Part shown: in pieces, positions 32,792-41,665 of the stretch
Layout of the letters: every line of letters begins with the position of its first letter
Position numbering within the stretch: position 1 is the first letter of the stretch
Program-made: the position numbers and the translations under genes
The notes under the pieces: model-generated
Seen by the model: only the letters and a program-made list of their open reading frames with translations
The model's database searches: none
What the model was told of the DNA's origin: nothing
From: Amycolatopsis alba DSM 44262
GTDB taxonomy: Bacteria > Actinomycetota > Actinomycetes > Mycobacteriales > Pseudonocardiaceae
Reading direction: 5' to 3'
DNA: 64,000 bases
Assembly: GCF_000384215.1 (NCBI RefSeq)
Contig: NZ_KB913032.1
Span: forward strand, 7,153,605-7,217,604

Positions 32792-34200
32792 GATCCGCTC
32801 CCGGCGGAGACGTACTTGAAGATCTCCTCCGCCGAAGACACCGGCGTCACCCCGCGCTCGGTCAGCGGCTTCATGTCTTCGTCGGTGTACCAGCCCGAGC
32901 CGTGCACGACCACGTCGTGCCCGGACTCGACCAGGCCGCGGTCGATTCCGTTGAGGACACCGGTGAGCGCCATCATGAGCGACCACTCGCGCACCGCGGC
33001 CGGATCGGCCGGTACGGGGAAACCCGCGTCGGTGAGCAGCGGGGTCAGCTCCGCGTACCGCTGGTGGCATTCCAGCTCGGACACGACGATCCCGTCTCCC
33101 CCGTGCCGTTTGATGATGCCGGTCATCCGGTTCGACGTCGCAGGCCGTCGTGTGTAGAAGGTCGGATCGAGCACCTCGCCGGGATCGCTTGTGCGGTACG
33201 GGAAATGCGGGTCGGATCGCTGCTCGTGCCGCCCGGTCACCGGATCGAGCCGGTAGTGCGGGACGCGTTCGCGGTCGAAGTCGCCGTGCCGCAGATGCAA
33301 CACCATGTCCGGGGTCCCGAGGTGCTGGACGAGCAGGCTGTGCGGACGTCGTAGCGGATCCGACTGCCCGTCACGTTCCAGCCGGTCGCGCCCGAGGTGG
33401 TAGCCGAGCAGGCCGAAAGCACTCGACACCGCGTGCGCGTGGGTACGCTGCCGTTCGGCCTTGTCGACAGGCGCGACAGCGTGTTCGAACAACGCGCGGC
33501 CGACGTCGGCGACCAGGTAGTTGTCCAGGTCGAGGGAGTACCAGAGGTGGTGACCGTGCTGCCGCAGCAGCGTTTCGGCGTACTCGTCGACGAAGCGGCG
33601 GCCGAGCACCTTGACATTCTCCGCGACGGGATCGTCGTAGGTCAGCAAAGGGTTCAGCTCCGCCAGCCGCGGGTCCTCGGACAAGGCGTCGGTCCGCAGC
33701 TTGGCGATGTTCGCCGCGGGCGCGAGGACGACCACCCGCAGCTGGTCCGGCCGGACCAGCCCGCACGACACCGCTCGCGCCAGCGCGTCCCGCAGCGCGG
33801 TTCCCTTGTTCGCCGAAGTCGGCGAGAAGATCACCACGGGTTCGCCGTACCGCCGGGCGAACTCCGCGGCCCGTGCGACGATCAGCAACGAGGCGAAGGT
33901 CTTCGTCGTGTTGGTCCCAGGGTTGCGGGCGAGGTTGAGCAGCATCAGCTCGTGGCCGCGGTAGCTGCCCATCTCGTGCCAGGACACCTCGGCCGCCGCG
34001 AAGTACTCGCGGACCGCCGGTGTCAGGTCGGGCAGCGCACCGCCCACGCCGAACCGCGCCGGATCGTCCCGCACCGGTACCCGCCAGGTCGCGGCCGACA
34101 GTTCCCGTACCTCGTCGTAGAAGTCGGTGATGAGATTCCCGGTCCGGACGGCCCGCGCCGCGCGGACGACTCCGGCATCCGGCTGATCGGTACGAGACAA
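32785..34200 (-). CDS. DUF6002-like protein, possible PLP fold-type II enzyme
   Basis: The protein has 471 residues. From memory it resembles proteins labelled DUF6002 that occur in actinomycete biosynthetic clusters. Some segments recall threonine-synthase-like PLP enzymes: NPGTNTTKTFASLLIVARAA could hold the PLP lysine, and IFSPTSANKGTALRDALARA resembles the phosphate-binding glycine/serine loop, while the C-terminal part has GGDGIVVSELECHQRY. If so, it would act on a beta- or gamma-substituted amino acid. This is an inference from local patterns. It is the first gene of the DUF6002-GNAT-LLM-AsnB string and lies 72 bases downstream of the LAL regulator. Confidence 0.55.
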   Translation of the reverse strand: MSRTDQPDAGVVRAARAVRTGNLITDFYDEVRELSAATWRVPVRDDPARFGVGGALPDLTPAVREYFAAAEVSWHEMGSYRGHELMLLNLARNPGTNTTKTFASLLIVARAAEFARRYGEPVVIFSPTSANKGTALRDALARAVSCGLVRPDQLRVVVLAPAANIAKLRTDALSEDPRLAELNPLLTYDDPVAENVKVLGRRFVDEYAETLLRQHGHHLWYSLDLDNYLVADVGRALFEHAVAPVDKAERQRTHAHAVSSAFGLLGYHLGRDRLERDGQSDPLRRPHSLLVQHLGTPDMVLHLRHGDFDRERVPHYRLDPVTGRHEQRSDPHFPYRTSDPGEVLDPTFYTRRPATSNRMTGIIKRHGGDGIVVSELECHQRYAELTPLLTDAGFPVPADPAAVREWSLMMALTGVLNGIDRGLVESGHDVVVHGSGWYTDEDMKPLTERGVTPVSSAEEIFKYVSAGSGSC

Positions 34201-34272
34201 GATCGCACTCCTTAGATCGTCAAACGACGCACTGACCCGCCAGTCCGGGCCGGTGGTGCCCCCAGTTGGCCA

Positions 34273-36171
34273 TCAACCCGAACGCGGCAATTCCGAACTT
34301 GCCCAAGACTTGTACAACGCGGCCAATTCCACCCGCGAATTCACGCCGGTCTTGCGGAAGATCTTCCTGAGATGAAAGTTGACCGTATGCGTGGTGACGA
34401 AAACCTGGTTCGCGATCTGGTGGTTCGTCAGACCGTCGGCCACCAGCCGGACGATGCTTTCCTGTTTGTCCGTCAGATCCCTGAACGTCGCCCCCGGAAT
34501 TCCGCTGAACCGCGCATAAGTGTCGTAGACGCCGACCGAACGCAGCCTGCTTCGAACCCTGGCGAAGTCGCGTGCCGCGGCCGCCTCCGAATACAGCGAG
34601 AGCGCCTCCTGAAGCGCGTTCGCCGTTCGCGGGCTCGCGATGTCGGCGAGGTCTTCGACCACCCTGGCACGCGACCAGCTGTCCGCGTAGAGCAGCCGCG
34701 CCTGGGACAGGAGGCCGGTGTCCCGCCGCGACAGTCCGCGCGCGTGCAGGTCTGCCGCCCGGAAGGCAGGCAGGTCGTCCTCCGCCAGCTCGCCGATCAG
34801 TTCGCAGACCCACCGCGCGGTGGGGAGGTCGTCGCCGCACAGGGCGACCCGCACGATCAGCGCGGCCATCGCCGGCTCGCGTACGAGCAGCTCCCGCAGC
34901 CGCCGTCCCGTCCCGTACATCTCCTTGAACAGCGACAATGCGTGCCCGTGGCCGTACTGGGCTTCGGCGAGCTGCAGGACGACGGAGCCGTACTCCGCCG
35001 GATCGCCCTCGATCAGCTTGCACCGGCGCACGTACCGTGCCGACTTCGCGATGTCGCCATCACGAAGCGCCGCCAACGCGAGCACCGCCAGCTCGGGTGA
35101 GGACAGCTCCGCGCTGTCATGGCCGTTCACCACCGCGACGGCGTCCCTCAGCCGCCCGGCCTTCGCCAGACGGCGGGCCTTGGCCGCCGACCACGGGGCT
35201 TCCCATCGGGTCTGCCCGGTCCACCGCATCCGGTCTCGAACCGTGGCCAGTATCGTGTCGCACTCGTCGAACCGGGACGCATCGGCGAGCACGACGGCGG
35301 CCGCGATCTCCACCTCGGCGGGCCTCTCGTCGACGGCGAGCCGCCCGCTTTCCGAAATCGCCCGATACGCCAGCCGTAGTCCGCGGGACAGCTCCCCCGA
35401 ACACCACGCCTCGGTCGCGCGGGCCATCGTCTCCCGCGGGTCACGAGCGGGAAGGTCGCCCGCCGGGAGCGCGGCACGGGTGAGCTCGACGAGCGCGTCC
35501 CGAGCCAGTTGCTCGCCGCACAACCGCAGGACGCGGTCAAGGACGGCGGGCAGCACGCTTTCGGGCAGCCCCGGTTTGGCCAGCCGGGCGCGTCCGTCGC
35601 CGACCTCGACGAAACCCTCGTGCGACAAGCCGTCGACGAGCGCTTCGAGCAAGGCCGGGTTTCCGCCGGCGGTGTTGGCCAGCCGGGTCAGCGCGAGATC
35701 CGGCTCGGCGTGCAGCCGATCGGCGAGATAACCGGCGGTCTCGTCCTCCGTCCACGGGACGAGCTCCGACCTCGTGCCGCCGAGAACCTGGCAAAGCCGC
35801 TCGACCTCGGGGCAGCCCGCACCGGACTCACGGGCCAGCACCCAGACCGTCCGAGTCCCGGTGGCGACCATGGCCAGCAGCTCCCGCGCGAAGCCGGGCG
35901 AGGCGCGATGCACGTCGTCGATCGCCACGACGGCCGGCTCCGCGCGCTCGGCCGCAGCGACGGCCGGGTGCTCGCCGGCGCCGAGCCGGGTGGTCGCGAA
36001 TCCGGCGTCGGCCGCGAGCCCGAGGACTTCGCCGAGCACCCACGTCTTCCCGGTCTGCGCCGCTCCCTCATACAGCAGGACGGCGCCCTTCCCGGATTTC
36101 GCGGCGCTCAGCACCGAGCCGACGAACGCGCGATCGAGGTTTCGTGAGGTCTGTTCTTCTCGCATTGTCAT
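34273..36171 (-). CDS. LAL-type regulator: ATPase + LuxR HTH
   Basis: The 632-residue protein has an N-terminal ATPase domain with Walker A GAAQTGKT (residues about 36-43) and Walker B VVAIDDVH. A long helical middle with TPR-like character follows, and the protein ends with a LuxR-type HTH near 565-625 (LTDKQESIVRLVADGLTNHQIANQVFVTTHTVNFHLRKIFRKTG). These large ATP-binding LuxR regulators are common pathway-specific activators. At 632 residues it is shorter than most members (about 900). Its start overlaps the stop of the ornithine-hydroxylase/piperazate-synthase gene (ATGA), so both are driven from the StrR-box promoter, placing it below StrR in the regulatory order. Confidence 0.88.
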   Translation of the reverse strand: MTMREEQTSRNLDRAFVGSVLSAAKSGKGAVLLYEGAAQTGKTWVLGEVLGLAADAGFATTRLGAGEHPAVAAAERAEPAVVAIDDVHRASPGFARELLAMVATGTRTVWVLARESGAGCPEVERLCQVLGGTRSELVPWTEDETAGYLADRLHAEPDLALTRLANTAGGNPALLEALVDGLSHEGFVEVGDGRARLAKPGLPESVLPAVLDRVLRLCGEQLARDALVELTRAALPAGDLPARDPRETMARATEAWCSGELSRGLRLAYRAISESGRLAVDERPAEVEIAAAVVLADASRFDECDTILATVRDRMRWTGQTRWEAPWSAAKARRLAKAGRLRDAVAVVNGHDSAELSSPELAVLALAALRDGDIAKSARYVRRCKLIEGDPAEYGSVVLQLAEAQYGHGHALSLFKEMYGTGRRLRELLVREPAMAALIVRVALCGDDLPTARWVCELIGELAEDDLPAFRAADLHARGLSRRDTGLLSQARLLYADSWSRARVVEDLADIASPRTANALQEALSLYSEAAAARDFARVRSRLRSVGVYDTYARFSGIPGATFRDLTDKQESIVRLVADGLTNHQIANQVFVTTHTVNFHLRKIFRKTGVNSRVELAALYKSWASSELPRSG

Positions 36172-38153
36172 CCCTGGACGACGTTCAGCCCGACGACTTC
36201 CTCGATCAGTTCGAGTTCACCGCGACGCGCCGTTGCCGACAGCGCGGAGGCGGCCAGCATTCTGTTCTGGTCATCGAGTTCCTGGGACAGTTTGAACCGG
36301 CCGACCAATTCGTGGATCTCTATTTCGAAACCTACTATGTGCTCGATCATCCGGTCAATGCGCGGATCGTCGAGGTCCAGCCGATAGGAATCGTCACCGG
36401 GATCGGATTTCACGCAGATACCGGAAAGCCCGGCCAGCAGTGCGGCCCGATCGGGAAGCAGGCGGCCACGGCCTCGCACGTGCACGTTCATCGAGTTCCA
36501 GGTGGGGAGCACGCTGGTTTCGAAAACCTGCGGGGAAAGATAGGCGTTCGGCCCGTGGAACAGCACGGTCAGCTGATGGCCGTCGATGAGCTGCACATGC
36601 GGGTTGGCCCGGTCCAGGTGTCCGAAAAGGACTCCGTGCGCACCGCGTGCCCGGTCGAGCGTCAGCGGCAGGTGCGTCACCACCGGGTCCTCGGCGCCCC
36701 GTGCGGAGATCAGGGTGGCGAAGCTGAACCGCTCCATCACCGCGTAGATCTTCTTCGGATCGGTTTCCACGTAATGCGGCGGCGGGTACGCCGAGGCCTT
36801 CGACACCTCGACCGGCCGCCGGGTCCGCACCGGCGGCGGGGTCTGCTTGCAGATGTCGGTGAAGATCTGCTTGGCCCGGAACGGCAACAGGGACAACAGG
36901 GTGTCGCCGAGACCGAAGGAAGACTCGCCGTAGCCCTGGACGTAGAACCCGCCTTCCAGTTCCGCGGTGGTGCCCACCCGGTAATCCGGTGACAGCACGA
37001 GATCTCCGGACTCTTCCCGCAGGAACGGCAACAGATCCGCGAACATCGACTCGTCCAGCGCGCGGACGTACCCGGTGGCCAGCACCACCCCGTCACACCG
37101 CATCTCCTCGTCCCCGCCGCGCCGATCGGTAACCGCCACCCGCAGGGAAGCGCCGTCCGCGCCGACGGCGGTGACCTTGGTGCCGGGGTGGACGATCAGC
37201 CTGCGGGTACCGCGGACCTCGTCGTCGTACACCAGCCGGTAGAGGTCGTCGAGGAAACCGGGTTCCACCACGGCGTAGTTCGTGTTGCGCAGCTCCGCCA
37301 GCAGCCCCGTCCGATCCGGTTTCGTCCTGGCGTGGAAGTGATTCGCCCTGCCTTCGAAGAACTGCTCGTTGACGAACGGGTTGCTGTCGGCCGCCCGCAG
37401 CGCGCTGCCGGAAAGCAGGAGATGCACGCGGCTCGCGGGATACCGGCTCAGCAGGTACGCCGCGATCTCACCGGCGCTCTGGCCGTCACCGGCGACGCCG
37501 AATTCGTAAGGCCGCGACCGGTCGGCGAAATGGCCGGGGAAACGCGGCAGGAAGTCGCTGGAGTGCACCACGGCCGGGCTGTCGCAGACACCGCCGTCGG
37601 GCAGCCGGGGCCGCCCACCGGCGGCGTGCACGACGTTGGCCGCGTAGCGGACGGTCGTCTGCCCGGTGACGACATCGCGCGCCTCCACCCGGAACAAGCG
37701 GTGCGCGTCCTCCCCCGTCCGCCGGACCGGCGTCACCCTGGTGACCTCGGAGTTGTAGCGGACCTGACCGGAGAACGATTCCGCCACCCATTCCAGGTAG
37801 TCCTGGTACTCCAGCCTGGTCGGCCGGAAGTCGTTCAGGTTCACGAACTGTTCGAGGCGGCCCTTGGCCTTGGTGTACTGCAAAAAGGTGTACGGGCTGG
37901 CCAGGTTGCGCAGGGAGACCAGGTCCTTCAGGAACGAGATCTGCATACGTGAGCCGTCGATCAACATACCGGGGTGCCACCGCAGCCGGGAGCTGCGCTC
38001 GAAGAAGAGGCAGTTCCGTTCGCTGTCGAGTTCCTCGGCCGCGATGGCGAGGGCGAGGTTCGACGGCCCGAAACCCACGCCGATGAGGTCGTACGGATTG
38101 CCCTCCGCGCCCAGTTCCGCGGTGAGCGGGTTCGGCGGTGCATCATTCCTCAC
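36168..38153 (-). CDS. Fused ornithine N5-monooxygenase and PaiB/KtzT-like piperazate synthase
   Basis: The protein has 661 residues and two enzymes in one chain. Residues 1 to about 440 are a SidA/IucD/PvdA-type lysine/ornithine N-monooxygenase, with the FAD motif GVGFGPSN (25-32), an NADPH-binding GDGQSAGEIAAYLL and a late ATGY motif. Residues about 455-661 are a PaiB-type split-barrel domain: YPPPHYVETDPKKI, VVTHLPLTLDR, GHLDRANPHVQL, FHGPNAYLSPQVFE and LPTWNSMNVHV. KtzI and KtzT, homologues of these two parts, convert ornithine to N5-hydroxyornithine and then close the N-N bond to L-piperazate with heme. The fusion therefore predicts piperazate supply for this NRPS. The gene begins 45 bases from a StrR-type box. 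Confidence 0.88.
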   Translation of the reverse strand: MRNDAPPNPLTAELGAEGNPYDLIGVGFGPSNLALAIAAEELDSERNCLFFERSSRLRWHPGMLIDGSRMQISFLKDLVSLRNLASPYTFLQYTKAKGRLEQFVNLNDFRPTRLEYQDYLEWVAESFSGQVRYNSEVTRVTPVRRTGEDAHRLFRVEARDVVTGQTTVRYAANVVHAAGGRPRLPDGGVCDSPAVVHSSDFLPRFPGHFADRSRPYEFGVAGDGQSAGEIAAYLLSRYPASRVHLLLSGSALRAADSNPFVNEQFFEGRANHFHARTKPDRTGLLAELRNTNYAVVEPGFLDDLYRLVYDDEVRGTRRLIVHPGTKVTAVGADGASLRVAVTDRRGGDEEMRCDGVVLATGYVRALDESMFADLLPFLREESGDLVLSPDYRVGTTAELEGGFYVQGYGESSFGLGDTLLSLLPFRAKQIFTDICKQTPPPVRTRRPVEVSKASAYPPPHYVETDPKKIYAVMERFSFATLISARGAEDPVVTHLPLTLDRARGAHGVLFGHLDRANPHVQLIDGHQLTVLFHGPNAYLSPQVFETSVLPTWNSMNVHVRGRGRLLPDRAALLAGLSGICVKSDPGDDSYRLDLDDPRIDRMIEHIVGFEIEIHELVGRFKLSQELDDQNRMLAASALSATARRGELELIEEVVGLNVVQG

Positions 38154-38197
38154 AGCAGTACCTCACAGCATTCGAAGTTTCTCCCCGAGACGCTCGC

Positions 38198-38226
38198 GTT
38201 CAACTGTCCGGATCATGCAGTCGAAC
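38198..38226. promoter_or_regulatory. StrR-type activator box upstream of piperazate gene
   Basis: GTTCAACTG, an 11-base spacer and CAGTCGAAC make a near-perfect inverted repeat matching the known StrR-family site (GTTCGActG...CagTcGAAC). It lies 45 bases upstream of the ornithine-hydroxylase/piperazate-synthase start. It matches the second box in 25 of 29 positions, including eight spacer bases (TCCGGATC). Confidence 0.8.
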
Positions 38227-38262
38227 GCGCGCGGATGACACCACCTGCCGTCGCCGTTCGGG

Positions 38263-39369
38263 TCAGCACACCTTGTGCGCCCAGGAGAAGGGATCGGGTC
38301 GATGACCGTGCTGGATTCCCAGCAGTTCCTCGCGCAGGCGCAGGGTCACCGGGCCTGGCCTGCGGTCGCCGATCTGCCATTCGCCCGACACACTCTTGAC
38401 CATCCCCACCGGCGCGATCACCGCCGCCGTACCGCACGCGAACACCTCGGTCAGTTCACCGGAGGCACACTGCCGTCGCCATTGGTCGACCGAGATCCGG
38501 CTTTGCCCGGTCGCGATGCCGAGCTCGGGCGCCAAAGCCAGCAGCGAGTCGCGGGTCACCCCCGGCAGCAGGGTCCCGGTCAATGGCGGGGTCACGATGC
38601 GCGGCCTGCCGTCGCCGTCGGGCGCGTAGACGAAGAACAGGTTCATCCCGCCCATTTCCTCGACCCAGGTGTGCTCGGCCGCGTCCAGCCACACCACCTG
38701 ATCGCAGCCGTTGCCCACCGCCTGCCGCGTGGCCTTGAACGTCCCCGCGTAGTTCCCGCCGGCCTTGGCGGCCCCGGTCCCGCCGGGCGCGGCACGGGTG
38801 TAGTCCTCCGACAGCCACACGTTGAGCGGTCTCGGCACGTCCCCGGCGCCGAACGCGGCGGTCGCCGGTGAGGCGATCACGCAGAACAGGTAGCTGTCCG
38901 ACGGCAGGGTGAACCCCAGGCCCGGCTGCGTGGCGATCATGAACGGGCGCAGGTAAAGACTGGTGCCGACGGCGTCCGGCACCCAGTCGCTGTCCTGGCT
39001 GACGAGCAGTTCCAGCGCGCGGACGAAGAGCTCCTCCGGCAGCTCGGGCATCGCCATCCGCTCGGCCGATCTGGTGAACCTGGCCGCGTTCGCGTCCGGG
39101 CGGAACAACGCGATCACCCCGTTGGCCTGACGGTAGGCCTTCATGCCCTCGAAGCATTCCTGCGCATAGTGGAACACCGACGTCGCGGGGTCGAGCATGA
39201 ACGGCCCGTAAGGTTCGAGGCGCCCGTCGTGCCAGCCGCGTTCGGCCGACCAGCGCAGCGTGACCATGTGATCGGTGAAGGTCTTGCCGAACCCCGGCGA
39301 CGCCAGAATCGCCTTCCGCTTCGCCTCCGGCACGGGCTGCCGGTTCGGGCGTACCTCGAAGTCGACCAT
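38263..39369 (-). CDS. ilvE: Branched-chain amino acid aminotransferase
   Basis: This 368-residue fold-type IV PLP enzyme has family landmarks MVTLRWSAERGWHDGRLEPYGPF, YAQECFEGMKAYR, YLRPFMIAT, the PLP lysine region AKAGGNYAGTFKA and FACGTAAVIAPVG. It interconverts Val, Leu and Ile with their 2-oxo acids. ATG 39369 was preferred, since family proteins begin near FEVRPN. It sits between the piperazate gene and the divergent MbtH-A-T operon. It may be the housekeeping ilvE or may supply a branched amino acid or its keto acid to the A-T didomain, whose code is Val-like. Confidence 0.9.
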   Translation of the reverse strand: MVDFEVRPNRQPVPEAKRKAILASPGFGKTFTDHMVTLRWSAERGWHDGRLEPYGPFMLDPATSVFHYAQECFEGMKAYRQANGVIALFRPDANAARFTRSAERMAMPELPEELFVRALELLVSQDSDWVPDAVGTSLYLRPFMIATQPGLGFTLPSDSYLFCVIASPATAAFGAGDVPRPLNVWLSEDYTRAAPGGTGAAKAGGNYAGTFKATRQAVGNGCDQVVWLDAAEHTWVEEMGGMNLFFVYAPDGDGRPRIVTPPLTGTLLPGVTRDSLLALAPELGIATGQSRISVDQWRRQCASGELTEVFACGTAAVIAPVGMVKSVSGEWQIGDRRPGPVTLRLREELLGIQHGHRPDPFSWAHKVC

Positions 39370-39560
39370 CAGCAGTTCACCTTCCGCGGCCGGGGACACG
39401 GCCAACCTACCGGCGGCCGAGATCGCCGTGGTGTCACAAGAAGGAGGGATAGGGACGGCGCACGCCGCGTGGGTACTGTCACCGTCACGGCGTGGGTTTC
39501 CCGTACAGACGCGATTCGATCGCGCTCAACACTGGGGTTTCTAGGCAAGGAGCCGGCGGC

Positions 39561-39779
39561 ATGAACCAGTTCGACGATCCCGACGGGAACTTCTCGGTGC
39601 TTGTCAACGACGAAGAGCAGTACTCACTCTGGCCCGCGACGCTGGCCGTGCCGTCCGGCTGGACGATCGCCCACCGTGAGGACTCCCGCCAGGCGTGTCT
39701 CGACTACATCGAGCAGAACTGGACCGATCTGCGGCCGCGCAGCGCGCGACGCGACGCCGCCCCGGCGTCCAACCGGTGA
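39561..39779 (+). CDS. MbtH-like protein
   Basis: The 72-residue MbtH-family protein contains the signature [19 protein letters not shown], then [19 protein letters not shown]. MbtH proteins bind A domains and are needed for their folding or activity. The ATG at 39561 has AAGGAG about ten bases upstream. It is the first gene of the plus-strand operon with the A-T didomain, P450 and two thioesterase-like genes, and is the only MbtH gene in the window. It may therefore serve several of the NRPS proteins. Confidence 0.95.
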   Translation: MNQFDDPDGNFSVLVNDEEQYSLWPATLAVPSGWTIAHREDSRQACLDYIEQNWTDLRPRSARRDAAPASNR

Positions 39780-39832
39780 CCGCGCCCCTTCGCCGTCCGA
39801 CGTCGCGAGAGTCAGGAACGAGGGAGTCACTC

Positions 39833-41665
39833 TTGAGCATCGAACAGCCCTCGGCCACCCGGCGGTGCGTTCACGAGATGGTGGCGGACCAGGCCGCCAG
39901 GACACCGGACGCGATCGCGGTCTCCTACCGCGGGCAAACGCTGACCTACCGCCAGCTCGACGCGGCCTCGGACGAACTGGCACAACGTCTCCGCGGCGCC
40001 GGAGTCCAAGGCGGGTCGGTGGTCGCGGTCGTCCTCGTGCGGTCGCCGGAACTGATCGTCACCCTGACGGCGGTGCTCAAAGCGGGCGGCGCGTACCTGT
40101 ATCTCGATCCGGCCGAGCTGGCCGAGCAACGAGCCCGGATCGTGCGGGACGCGCGGACGCGGTTCGCCGTGATCACGGAAGCCACGCGGGAGCAGGCACC
40201 CGACGTCCCGACCGTGGTGCGGTACGAGGATGTCGTCACCGGGCAGGCGGAACCGGTCCACGCGCCGGAAGTCGTGCCCGACACGCCAGCCTACGTCTGC
40301 TACACCTCGGGATCGACCGGTGAGCCGAAGGGTGTCGTGGTCTCCCACCGCGCGATCCACCGGCTGCTCGACGACCCGTCCTGGATCGATGTCCAGGACG
40401 ACGACGTGTTCCTGCAGATGACCAGGGTCGGCTTCGACGTCTCGACGTTCGAGATCTGGATGCCGCTGGTCAAGGGCAACCGGCTCGCGCTGGCCCCGCC
40501 CGGATTCGCCGACCTTGCCGAGATCGCCGAGCTGATCCGCGCGGAGAAGATCTCCGTGCTGTGGCTGACTTCCGGGCTGTTCCACAAGATCGTCACGCAT
40601 CAGCTCGACAGCCTCGCCGGGGTGCGGCATCTCCTTTCCGGGGGCGATGTCCTGTCGCCTGCCCACGTACAACGCGTACTCGCCGAGTACCCGCATCTCG
40701 TCTTCACCAACGGATACGGCCCCACCGAGAACACCACCTTCACCACGTGCTGGACGACACGGGACAGTGGCGACGCTCCCCGTGTGCCCATCGGGGTACC
40801 GATCGACGGCACCACGGTCGCGGTCCTCGACGACGCGATGCGGCCGGTGGCCCCCGGCGAGGTCGGTGAGCTCTGGGTCGGCGGCGACGGGGTCGCCACC
40901 GGATACCTGAACCGGCCCGCCGCCACGGCGGAGAAATTCGTGGCGGACCCGGATCCGGCCCGGCCGGGCGGCCGGATGTACCGGACCGGGGATCTCGTTC
41001 GCTGGGCCGAAGACGGCACGCTCGACTTCCTCGGCCGGGGGGACCGCCAGATCAGGATCCGCGGCTACCGGGTCGAGCCCAGCACCGTGGAGATGGAACT
41101 GCTGGGGCAACCCGGCGTCGAACAGGCCGCCGCGCTCGCGCACATCGACGGAGCGGGCGACGCCCGGCTGATCGCCTATGTCGCGGTCGGCCGGATGCCC
41201 CAGGACGACTGGAACGCCTTCGGTATCACCCTGCGTGAGCGGCTCCGGGAAACCCTGCCGCCGCATCTCGTGCCGTGGGCGGTCATCGTGCTGGCCGACA
41301 TCCCGTTGAACGGCAACGGCAAGGTGAACCGATCGGTCCTGCCGCGCACGAAGGTCCCGCGCAACGTGCCCGACGACTACGTGCTGCCGACGGATCCCCT
41401 CGAGCAACGGCTCGCCGAGATCTGGAGCGACGCGCTGATGGTCGAGCCGATCGGGATACACGACAACTTCTTCGACCTGGACGGGCATTCACTGCTGGCC
41501 GCCGAACTGCTCGCGGCGCTCCAAGAGGAGTTCGACGTTACTTTGCCCGCCCGCACCCTGTACCTGCGGCCGACCATCGCCGACCTCGCCGAGGAGCTGC
41601 GCAAGCAACTCGGTGGCGACGCGACGGATCCTTTGGAGGCGACGGCTGATGCGACAGTCCCATGA
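39833..41665 (+). CDS. Stand-alone NRPS A-T didomain
   Basis: The 610-residue protein has an A domain (1 to about 510; [29 protein letters not shown]) and a carrier domain (about 525-600; phosphopantetheine Ser in FFDLDGHSLLA). There is no condensation domain. The specificity residues read by eye are DVFWLGGTFK, close to the Val code DAFWIGGTFK. Such A-T proteins paired with a P450 activate an amino acid so that the P450 can beta-hydroxylate it while it is carrier-bound (the NovH/NovI arrangement). TTG 39833 was chosen because GAGGGAG lies about eight bases upstream. It overlaps the P450 gene by 17 bases. The probable product is a beta-hydroxylated branched-chain residue. Confidence 0.92.
   Translation: MSIEQPSATRRCVHEMVADQAARTPDAIAVSYRGQTLTYRQLDAASDELAQRLRGAGVQGGSVVAVVLVRSPELIVTLTAVLKAGGAYLYLDPAELAEQRARIVRDARTRFAVITEATREQAPDVPTVVRYEDVVTGQAEPVHAPEVVPDTPAYVCYTSGSTGEPKGVVVSHRAIHRLLDDPSWIDVQDDDVFLQMTRVGFDVSTFEIWMPLVKGNRLALAPPGFADLAEIAELIRAEKISVLWLTSGLFHKIVTHQLDSLAGVRHLLSGGDVLSPAHVQRVLAEYPHLVFTNGYGPTENTTFTTCWTTRDSGDAPRVPIGVPIDGTTVAVLDDAMRPVAPGEVGELWVGGDGVATGYLNRPAATAEKFVADPDPARPGGRMYRTGDLVRWAEDGTLDFLGRGDRQIRIRGYRVEPSTVEMELLGQPGVEQAAALAHIDGAGDARLIAYVAVGRMPQDDWNAFGITLRERLRETLPPHLVPWAVIVLADIPLNGNGKVNRSVLPRTKVPRNVPDDYVLPTDPLEQRLAEIWSDALMVEPIGIHDNFFDLDGHSLLAAELLAALQEEFDVTLPARTLYLRPTIADLAEELRKQLGGDATDPLEATADATVP

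Noticed and set aside
39370..39560. A third StrR box in the BCAT/MbtH intergenic region
   Set aside because: There are scattered TTCGA and CTCAAC fragments but no pair with the required halves and 11-base spacing.
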